Below are positions 20,218 to 29,771 of a stretch of DNA of 64,000 nucleotides, one piece after another. The notes below the pieces were generated by a model. That model was given only the letters and a program-made list of their open reading frames with translations. It searched no databases and was not told the origin of the DNA. The DNA is taken from NCBI GenBank assembly GCA_022764465.1, contig JALERL010000015.1:1-64000 (forward strand), written 5' to 3'. Position 1 is the first letter of the stretch, and the number at the start of each line of letters is the position of its first letter. The position numbers were made by a program, and so were the translations under genes. The stretch is from Lachnospiraceae bacterium (GTDB lineage: Bacteria > Bacillota > Clostridia > Lachnospirales > Lachnospiraceae).

Positions 20218-21321
20218 TCATGTGCGTATATAGCAGTTTTTAAATACTTCCCTTATCATGCCTTGTTTCTGAAGTAAGATCAGGCTCTGCATGACCTCTG
20301 TAACGGTAAGTTTTGTTTTCTGCCTGATTTCTTCTATATTTTTAGGCTGTAAATCTAGTACACTATACACCAGCGATTCTTCTTTTTCAAGTAAATTTTT
20401 TGAAAATGTATGTTGTCTGCTTCTTTTCTCCATTGTAATTCCAAGGTCATCTAAAAAATCTTCCACTGATAAAAGGATCCCTGCGCCCTGCTTGATCAGG
20501 CGGTTACAGCCCGCACTCGGCACGTCTGTCATACGCCCCGGAACGGCATAAATATCCTTTCCCTGTTCTAACGCATAATCTGCTGTGATCAATGATCCGC
20601 TTTTCTCTCTTGCCTCTGCAACGATCACGATCTGACAGAGTCCGCTGATGATGCGGTTCCGCATCGGGAAACGCATCGGAACCGGCGGTGTCCCCGGCGG
20701 ATACTCCGATAAGATTCCTCCGGCCGCCTCTATTTTCTCATATAAGATCCGGTTACCCGGTGGATAGCAGATATCCACACCACAACCTAATACTGCAAAG
20801 GTAGTTCCATTTCCCCTGAGTGCGCCAAAATGCCCTGCACTGTCGACCCCCTTTGCCATTCCGCTGATCACCTGCACATCGGCGGCTGCAAGCTGCATTG
20901 CCACCTGTCCAGCCACTTCCCGTCCATATTCCGAGCACATTCTTGCACCGACGATCGCAACTGCGGGCTTACAGGGATCTGTTATTCTTCCTTTATAAAA
21001 GATCCCATAGGGCGATTGTGCAATTTCTCTTAAATCCTCCGGATACGCTTCATCCTCTCTGGTAATCAGATGAATCCCCTTCTGATGCAATTCATCTTCC
21101 TTTTTACCCGGATCCCAGTCTTCCCTGCGTTTTAATATCTTCGCTCTGTCTATGTCTGTCAGAAACGCAGCCTGCTTTAACTGTTTTTCCGTCATGTGAT
21201 AGACTTCTCTTGCACTCCCTGCAATAGCAGACAGCCGGCACAGCTTTGCTGCAGACAGTTCATCCGACAGGGATGCCAGAAAATATTTGTAGGATAAATC
21301 TTCTATCTTCTTACGCTCCAT
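20218..21321 (-). CDS. dprA: DNA processing protein DprA
   Basis: VAIVGARMCSEYGREVA, GMAKGVDSAGHFGAL, SGSLITADYALEQGKDIYAVPG. Confidence 0.95.
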   Translation of the reverse strand: MERKKIEDLSYKYFLASLSDELSAAKLCRLSAIAGSAREVYHMTEKQLKQAAFLTDIDRAKILKRREDWDPGKKEDELHQKGIHLITREDEAYPEDLREIAQSPYGIFYKGRITDPCKPAVAIVGARMCSEYGREVAGQVAMQLAAADVQVISGMAKGVDSAGHFGALRGNGTTFAVLGCGVDICYPPGNRILYEKIEAAGGILSEYPPGTPPVPMRFPMRNRIISGLCQIVIVAEAREKSGSLITADYALEQGKDIYAVPGRMTDVPSAGCNRLIKQGAGILLSVEDFLDDLGITMEKRSRQHTFSKNLLEKEESLVYSVLDLQPKNIEEIRQKTKLTVTEVMQSLILLQKQGMIREVFKNCYIRT

Positions 21322-21330
21322 GCTGCCTCC

Positions 21331-22857
21331 TTACATCCGTTCCCAGAACTTTTTATCCAGACTGCGGTAACAGACCGCCTCGTTTAAATGTTCCATACGG
21401 ATCGTCACACTCCCATCCATATCTGCAAGCGTTCTGGCGACTTTCAACAGCTTATGGTACGTACGGGCAGTCAGCTGAAGCTGTTCATAAACTTCCTTCA
21501 TATACTGTCTCTGCATCCGGTCAAGACTACAGTATTTTTCTAACAGGGAAGCTGGTATCTGGCTGTTGTAACGGATATTCGTTCCGCGAAACCGCTCCCT
21601 TTGGATCTGATGCACCGCATTGACGCGCGCCCGTATCACAGCCGAAGTCTCTCCATGCTCCTGACCGGTCAGCTCGTCATAACCAAGTGATGCTGCTTCC
21701 ACACAAAGATCCATCCTATCTAACAGGGGCTGACTTAACTTTTCACGGTATCTTTCTAAGGAAGAGACACTGCATCTGCACCGGTTCATATCCGGATAAT
21801 ATCCGCAGTTGCAGGGATTCATCGCACCGATCAGCAGAAAATCTGCCGGATACGTATAAGTTCCGCCAAGTCTTACAAGACGTACCTGTTTTTCTTCTAA
21901 CGGCTGTCTTAAGATTTCTAACGTCTCCTTTTTAAATTCCGTCAGCTCATCTAAAAATAATACCCCATTATGTGCCAGACTGATCTCTCCGGGCTTCGGA
22001 TATCGTCCCCCTCCGGCAAGCGCCTGTGGTGTGATCGTATGATGCGGACTGCGGAAGGGCCTTACTCCGATGAGTCCGCTGTCATGGTTCAATAACCCGC
22101 TGACACTATAGATCTTCGATACCTCCATCTGTTCTTCAAAGGTCATATCCGGCAGAATCGTGGGAATTCTCCCTGCAAGCATACTCTTTCCGGAACCGGG
22201 CGGCCCGACCATCAACAGATTGTGCATACCGGATACCGCCACTTCACAGGCTCGTTTTAAGAAGCCCTGTCCGTTTACATCCGCAAAATCTCCACCGGTT
22301 GTTTTCTTCTGTGCCGGACCGGTATGCAATCTCTTTTTTTCCTGTTCCATGGTCTTTTTTCCATTTAAAAGCGCGATCACTTCTGCCAGTTCTTCTACAC
22401 CATATACCGTCATGCCGGATACCAGTTCTGCTTCCGGTGCATTTTTTGCCGCAACGATACACTTTGTGATCCCCCGCCCTGCCGCATCTGCGATCATGGG
22501 AAGCACTCCGTTTACCGGCTGTATATTTCCATTTAAGGCGATCTCTCCAAGCACCAGCAGTCCTTCTAACGTTTCCTCCGGAATCACACCAAGCGCTGCT
22601 AAAAGTGCAAGCGCTATCGGAAGATCAAAGCCTGACCCTGATTTACGCAGATCTGCCGGTGAAAGATTGACCGTGATCCGCTTTGCCGGAAGAATATACC
22701 CGCTGTTTCTAAGGGCTGTCCGTACACGTTCTCCCGCCTCCTTTACTTCTGCACCTAAGAAGCCGACCATATGAAACACCGGCATCCCATCGCTAACATC
22801 TGCTTCTACGAGTACCTCCACACTGCCTATGCCACAGACAATGGCTGTTTTTACCAT
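21331..22857 (-). CDS. YifB/ComM-like Mg-chelatase family AAA ATPase (start re-assigned to MVKTAIV)
   Basis: MVGPPGSGKSMLAGRIPTILPDM, PFRSPHHTITPQALAGGG, GEISLAHNGVLFLDELTEF; ORF track extends to 22938. Confidence 0.93.
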   Translation of the reverse strand: MVKTAIVCGIGSVEVLVEADVSDGMPVFHMVGFLGAEVKEAGERVRTALRNSGYILPAKRITVNLSPADLRKSGSGFDLPIALALLAALGVIPEETLEGLLVLGEIALNGNIQPVNGVLPMIADAAGRGITKCIVAAKNAPEAELVSGMTVYGVEELAEVIALLNGKKTMEQEKKRLHTGPAQKKTTGGDFADVNGQGFLKRACEVAVSGMHNLLMVGPPGSGKSMLAGRIPTILPDMTFEEQMEVSKIYSVSGLLNHDSGLIGVRPFRSPHHTITPQALAGGGRYPKPGEISLAHNGVLFLDELTEFKKETLEILRQPLEEKQVRLVRLGGTYTYPADFLLIGAMNPCNCGYYPDMNRCRCSVSSLERYREKLSQPLLDRMDLCVEAASLGYDELTGQEHGETSAVIRARVNAVHQIQRERFRGTNIRYNSQIPASLLEKYCSLDRMQRQYMKEVYEQLQLTARTYHKLLKVARTLADMDGSVTIRMEHLNEAVCYRSLDKKFWERM

Positions 22858-22942
22858 ACTATACAATGTACCACTCCTTTTATTCACTTTTCTCTTGTGT
22901 TCTATCAATTCTTGGGATAATCGGCAGGAACCTGCCACGATA

Positions 22943-22981
22943 AAAAAGATGGAATTATCATAACACGAATTCCATCTTTTT
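22943..22981 (-). terminator. Rho-independent terminator downstream of sigK
   Basis: AAAAAGATGGAATT-11 nt-AATTCCATCTTTTT, perfect 14-bp stem with flanking A/T runs. Confidence 0.88.
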
Positions 22982-22993
22982 CAAAGAATTATT

Positions 22994-23623
22994 TCAGGAA
23001 ATATCAAAAAATGCTTTTTTCAGCTTTCCGATCGCCTTCTTTTCGATCCTGCTGACATAGGATCTTGAGATCTTCATAGACTTTGCAATCTCCCGCTGTG
23101 TCACCGGAAGCTCCCGGTTTAATCCATAACGCTTATATAAGATATCCATCTCCCGCTTCGTCAGCACCTTCGGCATCAGTTCGTAGAGTTTCCTGACGTT
23201 CTTACCATATTCCATCTGTTCGATAATATCCGGTTCTTCGTTCTCCACAATGTCAAACAGATTGATCTGGTTGCCCTCTTTATCTGTTCCGATCGGTTCA
23301 TAAAGCGAGATTTCTTTCGATGTCTTCTTCTTCGCCCGCAGATACATCAACAGTTCATTATCGATGCAGCGCGCCGCATAGGTAGCCAGCCGGTTGCCCC
23401 GCTCCGTATCATACGTGCTAATCGCTTTGATCAGGCCAATCGTTCCAATCGAGATCATATCTTCCATATCTTCTTCTACGTTCTGATATTTTTTTGCCAC
23501 ATGCGCCACAAGACGCATATTCCGTTCGATCAGTACATGTTTTGCCGGAAGGCTGCCTTCTTTCATTTGTTTCAAACATTCTTTTTCTTCCTGTGCAGAT
23601 AAAGGAGGTAGAAAGGTTTTCAA
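22994..23623 (-). CDS. sigK: Sporulation sigma factor SigK (TTG start, no pro-sequence)
   Basis: [37 protein letters not shown]...; ARCIDNELLMYLRAKKKTSKEISLYEPIGTDKEGNQI; start codon at 23621-23623 is TTG. Confidence 0.9.
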   Translation of the reverse strand: MKTFLPPLSAQEEKECLKQMKEGSLPAKHVLIERNMRLVAHVAKKYQNVEEDMEDMISIGTIGLIKAISTYDTERGNRLATYAARCIDNELLMYLRAKKKTSKEISLYEPIGTDKEGNQINLFDIVENEEPDIIEQMEYGKNVRKLYELMPKVLTKREMDILYKRYGLNRELPVTQREIAKSMKISRSYVSRIEKKAIGKLKKAFFDIS

Positions 23624-23724
23624 AGCAGCACCTGAAAGCGATTTTACTATATTCTATGAAAAGGTCAGGTTGTAAGTGCCTTTCCCTGTTTTCTTTTCTT
23701 CTATTATCCGTTATAATAGTGCCC

Positions 23725-24657
23725 ATGAAAAGAATTCTTACCTATACAATAGACGAAAAACATGATCAGTTTACCATCCGCCAGTTCTTAGAAGAGATTG
23801 GCTGTTCCCACGCCGTTCTTGTACAGCTAAAAAAGACCACGGACGGTATTTTAAAAAATGGCATCTGGGCATATGTCAATGACCGGTTAAACACCGGGGA
23901 TACATTGACCATCTCTCTGATTGAACCGGAATCTTCCAAAAATATCGTGCCGGTTCCTATGCCGCTTGCTATTACTTATGAAGATGACGATATTCTTGTG
24001 ATCAACAAGCCGGCGGATATGCCGATCCATCCTTCGATCAATAACTATGAAAATACCCTTGCAAACGGTGTCATGGATTACTTTCATTCCAAAGGAATTT
24101 CCTATACCTTCCGCTGTGTCAACCGGTTAGACCGCGATACGACAGGACTTACGATCCTCGCCTCTCATATGTTAAGCAGTGCCATACTGTCCCGCCAGAT
24201 GACAGAGCGGAAAATACACCGCACCTATCTTGCCATTGTATGTGGAGTAACCGACGAATATGGTACGATCGATGCACCGATCGCACGGAAAATGGATTCT
24301 GCGATCGAACGGGAAGTACGCGCGGACGGAGAACGCGCCGTCACGCATTACCGGCGCATTGCGGCAAATGAAGCCTACTCCCTGCTTGCCCTTCGCTTAG
24401 AAACCGGCCGGACACATCAGATCCGGGTTCACATGAAGCATATCGGTCATCCGTTAATCGGGGACTTTTTATACAATCCCACTCCGTCCCCCATGAAACG
24501 TCAGGCACTGCATTCCTTCTGTCTGGAATTCATGCACCCCATCACAGGAGAGCCCCTGACCTTTTTTGCACCACTTCCGGCCGATATGCAGGCAGTATTT
24601 CCGGAAATAGAAATGACCATGCTGATGGATGTTATCCACCGACACGGTCATGTATAG
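23725..24657 (+). CDS. RluA/RluD-family 23S rRNA pseudouridine synthase
   Basis: VNRLDRDTTGLTILA, LETGRTHQIRVHMKHIGHPLIGD; start reassigned from 23494 to in-frame ATG 23725 because the upstream part overlaps sigK. Confidence 0.93.
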   Translation: MKRILTYTIDEKHDQFTIRQFLEEIGCSHAVLVQLKKTTDGILKNGIWAYVNDRLNTGDTLTISLIEPESSKNIVPVPMPLAITYEDDDILVINKPADMPIHPSINNYENTLANGVMDYFHSKGISYTFRCVNRLDRDTTGLTILASHMLSSAILSRQMTERKIHRTYLAIVCGVTDEYGTIDAPIARKMDSAIEREVRADGERAVTHYRRIAANEAYSLLALRLETGRTHQIRVHMKHIGHPLIGDFLYNPTPSPMKRQALHSFCLEFMHPITGEPLTFFAPLPADMQAVFPEIEMTMLMDVIHRHGHV

Positions 24658-24691
24658 CCTCTTTATATACGTTCCTTCCGAATCGTTCCGA

Positions 24692-25696
24692 TTAACGGAT
24701 ACGCTCCGGGAAGCCGACTTTTTTCTGCACCTTACGGAGTGTCTTGGTCGCATAGTAATTGGCCTTCTCTGCATTCTCCTTGATGATTCCATCAATATAT
24801 GCCTTATCCTTAGACAGATCTGCATAACGCTCCTGTAACGGTCTTAATACGGATACCACGGACTCACCAACTGCAAGCTTTAAGTCTCCATATCCCTTGC
24901 CATCGAACTCACGGACTGCTTCATCCGGTGTCTTTCCGGTACATGCACAATAGATGTCAAGCAGGTTCTTTACACCCGGCTGCTCGTTACTGTAGACGAT
25001 CTGCGCCATGGAATCTGTTACTGCACGCTTAAACTTACGAATGATCGTATCCGGATCATCCATCAGATAAATGCTTGCATTCGGATTCTCATCCGACTTT
25101 GACATCTTCTTCTCCGGGTTCTGTAAGCTCATGATCTTCGCTCCGGACTTTCCGACATATGCCTCCGGTATCGTAAAGACATCTCCATAGATTCCATTAA
25201 ATCTCTGTGCAATGTCTCTTGTGATCTCTAAATGCTGCATCTGGTCTATACCAACCGGTACCACATCTGCCTGATATAATAAAATATCTGCTGCCATTAA
25301 TACCGGGTAAGTAAACAGACCGGCATTGATATTATCTGCATGCTTTGCTGCCTTGTCCTTAAACTGTGTCATACGGTTTAACTCGCCCATATAGGTAAAG
25401 CAGTTTAAGATCCATGCTAACTCTGCATGTCCTGAAACATGGGACTGGTAATAGATGCAGTTCTTCTCCGGATCAAGTCCTGCTGCAATATAAAGTGTTA
25501 ACAGCATTCTTGCTCTCTTACGAAGTTCTGCCGGGTCCTGCCTTACCGTAATGGAATGCAGATCTACCACACTGTAAAAGCATTCATACTCATCGCTTAA
25601 CTTCACCCAGTTCTGTAATGCTCCAAGGTAATTGCCCAGTGTCAGATTACCGGTCGCCTGCATTCCACTGAATAATACTTTTTTGTCACCTATCAT
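24692..25696 (-). CDS. trpS: Tryptophanyl-tRNA synthetase
   Basis: FSGMQATGNLTLGNYLGALQNW, KMSKSDENPNASIYLMDDPD. Confidence 0.97.
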   Translation of the reverse strand: MIGDKKVLFSGMQATGNLTLGNYLGALQNWVKLSDEYECFYSVVDLHSITVRQDPAELRKRARMLLTLYIAAGLDPEKNCIYYQSHVSGHAELAWILNCFTYMGELNRMTQFKDKAAKHADNINAGLFTYPVLMAADILLYQADVVPVGIDQMQHLEITRDIAQRFNGIYGDVFTIPEAYVGKSGAKIMSLQNPEKKMSKSDENPNASIYLMDDPDTIIRKFKRAVTDSMAQIVYSNEQPGVKNLLDIYCACTGKTPDEAVREFDGKGYGDLKLAVGESVVSVLRPLQERYADLSKDKAYIDGIIKENAEKANYYATKTLRKVQKKVGFPERIR

Positions 25697-25735
25697 AGTT
25701 GTGTCCTTCTTTCTACTCGAAATATCAAGATGTAT

Positions 25736-26269
25736 TTATTTTTTGTTTTTCAGAACTTCACGTCTGATATAATCATATGTTGCATCCTCGCCCTGCTCTG
25801 CGAGCATATGTAACAGCTTCTCTAACAATGCACGTGTATTCTTATGCATGATATAATGCTCTTTGCCATATTCGTAATACTGTAACGGACTACGGTCAGT
25901 GTAGGCATCCTTCTGGTAATTCTTGCTTGCACTGACGCGGTCAATGAACATCTCAACCACATACTTTACCGGCATCTCCATACCTACCATCGGTCCCTTT
26001 TCCACACCGTAATCGATCCAGTATTCCAGATGATGCTTATTTCTTCCCTTATGATGCAGCCATGCAGAGGAATATCCCTTATCCGCACGTTCTGCATTAT
26101 TCGGGCTTCGTGTTCCCTGATAATATTTGCAGCCTACCAAAAACTCTGTCGGTGAATACTTCGACAGATCATGCAGCATTCCCTGCTTATACAAGCCAAC
26201 ACGGAAACATCCTTTTCGAACGAGATTCTTATGATGTGTAATTGTACATAAATGTTTCCACGCCTTCAT
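25736..26269 (-). CDS. DUF5662-like protein
   Basis: MKAWKHLCTITHHKNLVRKGCFRVGLYKQGMLHDLSKYSPTEF; HHKGRNKHHLEYW. Confidence 0.75.
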   Translation of the reverse strand: MKAWKHLCTITHHKNLVRKGCFRVGLYKQGMLHDLSKYSPTEFLVGCKYYQGTRSPNNAERADKGYSSAWLHHKGRNKHHLEYWIDYGVEKGPMVGMEMPVKYVVEMFIDRVSASKNYQKDAYTDRSPLQYYEYGKEHYIMHKNTRALLEKLLHMLAEQGEDATYDYIRREVLKNKK

Positions 26270-26318
26270 GATATACTCCTGTTCCTTCTAAAATCTTCCG
26301 TCTCATCTTATCACATTT

Positions 26319-28190
26319 TTATCTGCCAATCAATATTTTCACAGACATCCCGGAGATCTCAAGCATATCCTGCTTGGTAAGCTCCTGCTCTTTTTCTAAG
26401 AACGGATCTTCCCTGGCTGTATCCATGACCAGATACCATTTCTTTCCTTCCTTTTGTCTTGGCAGGGCTAAAAAACGCTTTCCGTTATTAAAATTGTATG
26501 CCACATAGATGTCATCATCAAACGATCCGTCCACCTTCTTCTGATATGCACCGCCATAAAGCATTCCGGTATAGAGTCTGCCCGGTGCAAATCCTACCAG
26601 CCACGCGGCATCTCCATGATACGACAGATCCGGAAAACCGGTTTCAAGATAATCGCTTAGCTTCATCGGCTTCGCTGCACGGATCACCGGATGTTCCTTA
26701 CGGAAAGCCACCATATCCCGTACAAACCGGATCAGCTTCTCATTCTGTGCTGCTTTTTTCCAGTTCACCCATCCTGTCTTATTGTCCTGACAGTACGCAT
26801 TGTTATTTCCATCCTGGGAATTGCCAAACTCATCTCCAGAAGCCAGAAGCGGAACGCCCTGTGCTAACAGCACCATTGCGATCGCATTCCGGATCTGCTT
26901 ACGCCGCAGAGACTGGATATATTTTCTTCTTGTCGGCCCTTCCACTCCGTAATTATCGGTATAGTTAAATTCCAGACCATCGGCATTATTCTCTCCATTT
27001 GCCATATTGTGCTTATCGCAGTAAGAGAAAACATCTGCTAACGTAAAGCTGTTATTGATTGCTGCATAATTCACAAATCCACTGTATGGACGCTGCTTCT
27101 TCTGCTGGTCGACGAACTCTAAAAGTGTGCCCTCCTTATGATTCAACAGCTTTCTGAGCGGATAGAGATATTCATCCGTATAAACATACAGATGTGGATA
27201 ACTCTTCTTATCCGAAAGCAGTTCTTCCGGAAAATCCGTATAAAAGAGCTTCGTGCGGCTTAACAGGATGTCCTGTGCCATCGCTTTTACCGGAAGATTC
27301 TCCCCGATCAGATGAAAACCGTCCACATGATATTCCATCACCCAAAAACGCAGTACATCGATCATAATATTCTGGTTCATCTCCGGGTTAAAATAGATCT
27401 CCATCACACATTCCAAGGATAACGCATGCATTGCATGCACCAGATCCTTAAACTCTGTGACTTCGTTTTTCCCTGCTGCATAGGCTGCCTTTGGTGCAAA
27501 GTAATTTCCCGGAACATATCCCCAGTAATTGACCTTGCTTATCGCCTCCGGTTCTTCCTCCCCAGTCTCTTTTTTTGACTTCCATGCCACGTAATCCGGC
27601 AGCGTCTGCTGCTTTGGAAGTACCATTTCCTCGAATTCATAGGCCGGCATCAGCTCAATTGTCGTCACACCAAGCTCCTTTAAGTAAGAAAGCTTCTCCC
27701 TTATACCGGCAAAGGTTCCTCTCTTTCCTCTGGCAACCCCGTTTCCGCTATCCATCGTAAAACCGCGGACATGAAGTTTATACATCACCATATCCTCTTT
27801 GGCAGTCTCCGGCATCCGGTCATTCTCCCAGTCATATCCGGCATCTGCAAACCCGCACCACACCTGATAGGTGCTGCTGTAACGGGAAGTCTCAAACCAC
27901 TTTCTCCGTCCATCAATCCGCTTTGCATATGGATCGATGACGATCTTACCATCGATCTCATAATTATAGTCAAACTTTCTGGTGTCTAACTTTCTGATAC
28001 AGACTGACCGTAAGGAACCGATACAATACTCCTCCGGTACCACTAAGCGCATAATCTCTCCCGTTTTCTTATGGCGCAGTAAAATCGCACATTCGGACTC
28101 TTTTCTCCCCTCGAATGTGAATATCACCGCATCTTTGCTTCGGGTCACGCCCAGCTTCTCATAAGTTCCTTCTTTCATTATGTATTCCAT
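26319..28190 (-). CDS. GH13 alpha-amylase superfamily (pullulanase/isoamylase-like) protein
   Basis: YLKELGVTTIELMPAYEF, YWGYVPGNYFAPKAAYA, EYHVDGFHLIGENLP, LLASGDEFGNSQDGNNNAYCQDN; start set at MEYIMKEG. Confidence 0.85.
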   Translation of the reverse strand: MEYIMKEGTYEKLGVTRSKDAVIFTFEGRKESECAILLRHKKTGEIMRLVVPEEYCIGSLRSVCIRKLDTRKFDYNYEIDGKIVIDPYAKRIDGRRKWFETSRYSSTYQVWCGFADAGYDWENDRMPETAKEDMVMYKLHVRGFTMDSGNGVARGKRGTFAGIREKLSYLKELGVTTIELMPAYEFEEMVLPKQQTLPDYVAWKSKKETGEEEPEAISKVNYWGYVPGNYFAPKAAYAAGKNEVTEFKDLVHAMHALSLECVMEIYFNPEMNQNIMIDVLRFWVMEYHVDGFHLIGENLPVKAMAQDILLSRTKLFYTDFPEELLSDKKSYPHLYVYTDEYLYPLRKLLNHKEGTLLEFVDQQKKQRPYSGFVNYAAINNSFTLADVFSYCDKHNMANGENNADGLEFNYTDNYGVEGPTRRKYIQSLRRKQIRNAIAMVLLAQGVPLLASGDEFGNSQDGNNNAYCQDNKTGWVNWKKAAQNEKLIRFVRDMVAFRKEHPVIRAAKPMKLSDYLETGFPDLSYHGDAAWLVGFAPGRLYTGMLYGGAYQKKVDGSFDDDIYVAYNFNNGKRFLALPRQKEGKKWYLVMDTAREDPFLEKEQELTKQDMLEISGMSVKILIGR

Positions 28191-28281
28191 GTATCCATGC
28201 CTCTCTATCTGCTGTCTTACTTTCACTATAAAAACTGTAACACAAGACCCCCTGTTTGTATAGCACAAATCGACTTATTCA

Positions 28282-28310
28282 TTGACTTTTCCCGTACATG
28301 TTTCTATAAT
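28282..28310 (+). promoter_or_regulatory. Sigma-A-type promoter upstream of the HD-GYP gene
   Basis: TTGACT - 17 nt - TATAAT. Confidence 0.8.
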
Positions 28311-28344
28311 AGTTCTACTGAAGAAAATATTATGAGGTGAGCAC

Positions 28345-28653
28345 ATGCATACCGTTTCCGTCAATGAATTAAGGCCCGGAATGATTACCGCTGACCATGT
28401 CGTTTCCCGATATGGGCAGCTGATTGTTGAGAAAAACCGCATCCTGAGTTATCAGATGATTGCACACATCCGGTATTATGGAATCACAAAAGTTGCGATT
28501 ACCGATGGTGAACCACCTTCGGAAGCCATCGAGCATTTTGAAACCGAACGGAATGCCGTTTTATCTTATAATGAAAAAATCAAAAAAAGCCCTCAGTTTT
28601 TATACTTCAAAAAAGAATATGACCAGAAGGTGGATTTTTACAGGACAGCTTAA
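28345..28653 (+). CDS. N-terminal segment of HD-GYP protein (terminated by apparent frameshift)
   Basis: MHTVSVNELRPGMITADHVVSRYGQLIVEKN; ends ...KVDFYRTA* at a T5 run, while the -1 frame continues DFLQDSLNDLIVRNIPCDMDHLL. Confidence 0.8.
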   Translation: MHTVSVNELRPGMITADHVVSRYGQLIVEKNRILSYQMIAHIRYYGITKVAITDGEPPSEAIEHFETERNAVLSYNEKIKKSPQFLYFKKEYDQKVDFYRTA

Positions 28654-28685
28654 ACGATCTGATCGTCCGCAATATTCCATGTGAC

Positions 28686-29438
28686 ATGGATCACCTGCTC
28701 GAACAGACTCTTTGTCTGTTTCAGAAAAACAGTACCACGATCTCCATGTTTGACATGCTCCATAACATGCGGCGTATCAATGACTCCACCTATGCACACA
28801 GCTTAAACGTTGCGATCATCGGACGTATGATCGGCATGTGGACAGATCTTGATAAAAAGGATCTCGATGTCCTGACACTCGGCGGGCTTTTGCACGATAC
28901 CGGAAAGTGCATGATTGCGAATGAGATCATCAACAAGCCGGGGGCACTGACCGATGCAGAATATGCAGAGATCAAGAAGCATCCACGCTACGGCTATGAG
29001 ATCGTCAAGGATCTTAAGATTGATCCCCGTGTCAAAAAAATCGTCCTGAACCATCACGAGAGATGCGATGGCACCGGTTATCCGATCGGACTGTATGGGG
29101 ATGATATTGATGACTTTTCGGATATTATCTCGATCGCAGATGTCTACGATGCCATGACAGCAGACCGCTGTTACCGCAGTGGCATGTGTCCGTTTGAGGT
29201 GATTGCGACATTTGAAAAAGAAGGACTTGAAAAATATAAGCCACAGTATATTCTGACTTTCCTAGAACACATTGCAAACACCTATATCAACAATGATGTT
29301 CTGTTAAGTAACGGACAGACCGGTAAGATCGTGCTGATCAACAAACAGCATCTGACAAGACCGGTGATCCAGATGTCCGACAATAAATTTGTCAATTTAG
29401 AAACGCAGCCTGAGCTTTATGTTCAGGCAATCATCTAG
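28686..29438 (+). CDS. HD-GYP domain segment (putative c-di-GMP phosphodiesterase), probably the C-terminal part of the preceding ORF
   Basis: YAHSLNVAIIGRMIG, LGGLLHDTGKCMI, LNHHERCDGTGYPIGL; frame open upstream of this ATG back to the T5 run. Confidence 0.9.
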   Translation: MDHLLEQTLCLFQKNSTTISMFDMLHNMRRINDSTYAHSLNVAIIGRMIGMWTDLDKKDLDVLTLGGLLHDTGKCMIANEIINKPGALTDAEYAEIKKHPRYGYEIVKDLKIDPRVKKIVLNHHERCDGTGYPIGLYGDDIDDFSDIISIADVYDAMTADRCYRSGMCPFEVIATFEKEGLEKYKPQYILTFLEHIANTYINNDVLLSNGQTGKIVLINKQHLTRPVIQMSDNKFVNLETQPELYVQAII

Positions 29439-29462
29439 GCAATGCCTAAGAAAGAGGTGCAT

Positions 29463-29771
29463 ATGGGAAAACCACATAACGAAGAAGACGATGAGGATAT
29501 GTTTGTTACCTTAAGCATGGATAACGGACAGGAAGTAGAGAGCCGTGTACTTACGATCTTTGAAGCCGGCGATCAGGATTATATTGCATTACTTCCATTA
29601 GACGAAAAAGGAAATGATAATGCAGAAGGTGAAGTCTATATCTATCGTTACTTTGAAGATGAAGAAGGAAATCCTTCTCTTGAGAACATCGATTCCGATG
29701 AAGAATATGAGATCGTCTCCGACCGCTTTGATGAGCTTTTAGATGAGGAAGCGTTTGATGAGATGGACTAA
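29463..29771 (+). CDS. DUF1292 domain protein
   Basis: Acidic protein, FVTLSMDNGQEVESRVLTIFEAGDQDYIALLPLD; RBS AAAGAGG before ATG 29463. Confidence 0.82.
   Translation: MGKPHNEEDDEDMFVTLSMDNGQEVESRVLTIFEAGDQDYIALLPLDEKGNDNAEGEVYIYRYFEDEEGNPSLENIDSDEEYEIVSDRFDELLDEEAFDEMD

Noticed and set aside
22160-22774. 204-aa plus-strand ORF opposite the YifB/ComM-like gene
   Set aside because: Antisense shadow, no recognisable protein
22861-22993. Possible skin-like element or other insertion at sigK
   Set aside because: sigK reads continuously; only a terminator and short spacer present
23494-23724. N-terminal extension of the pseudouridine synthase ORF
   Set aside because: Overlaps sigK in antisense; in-frame ATG at 23725 gives the expected N-terminus
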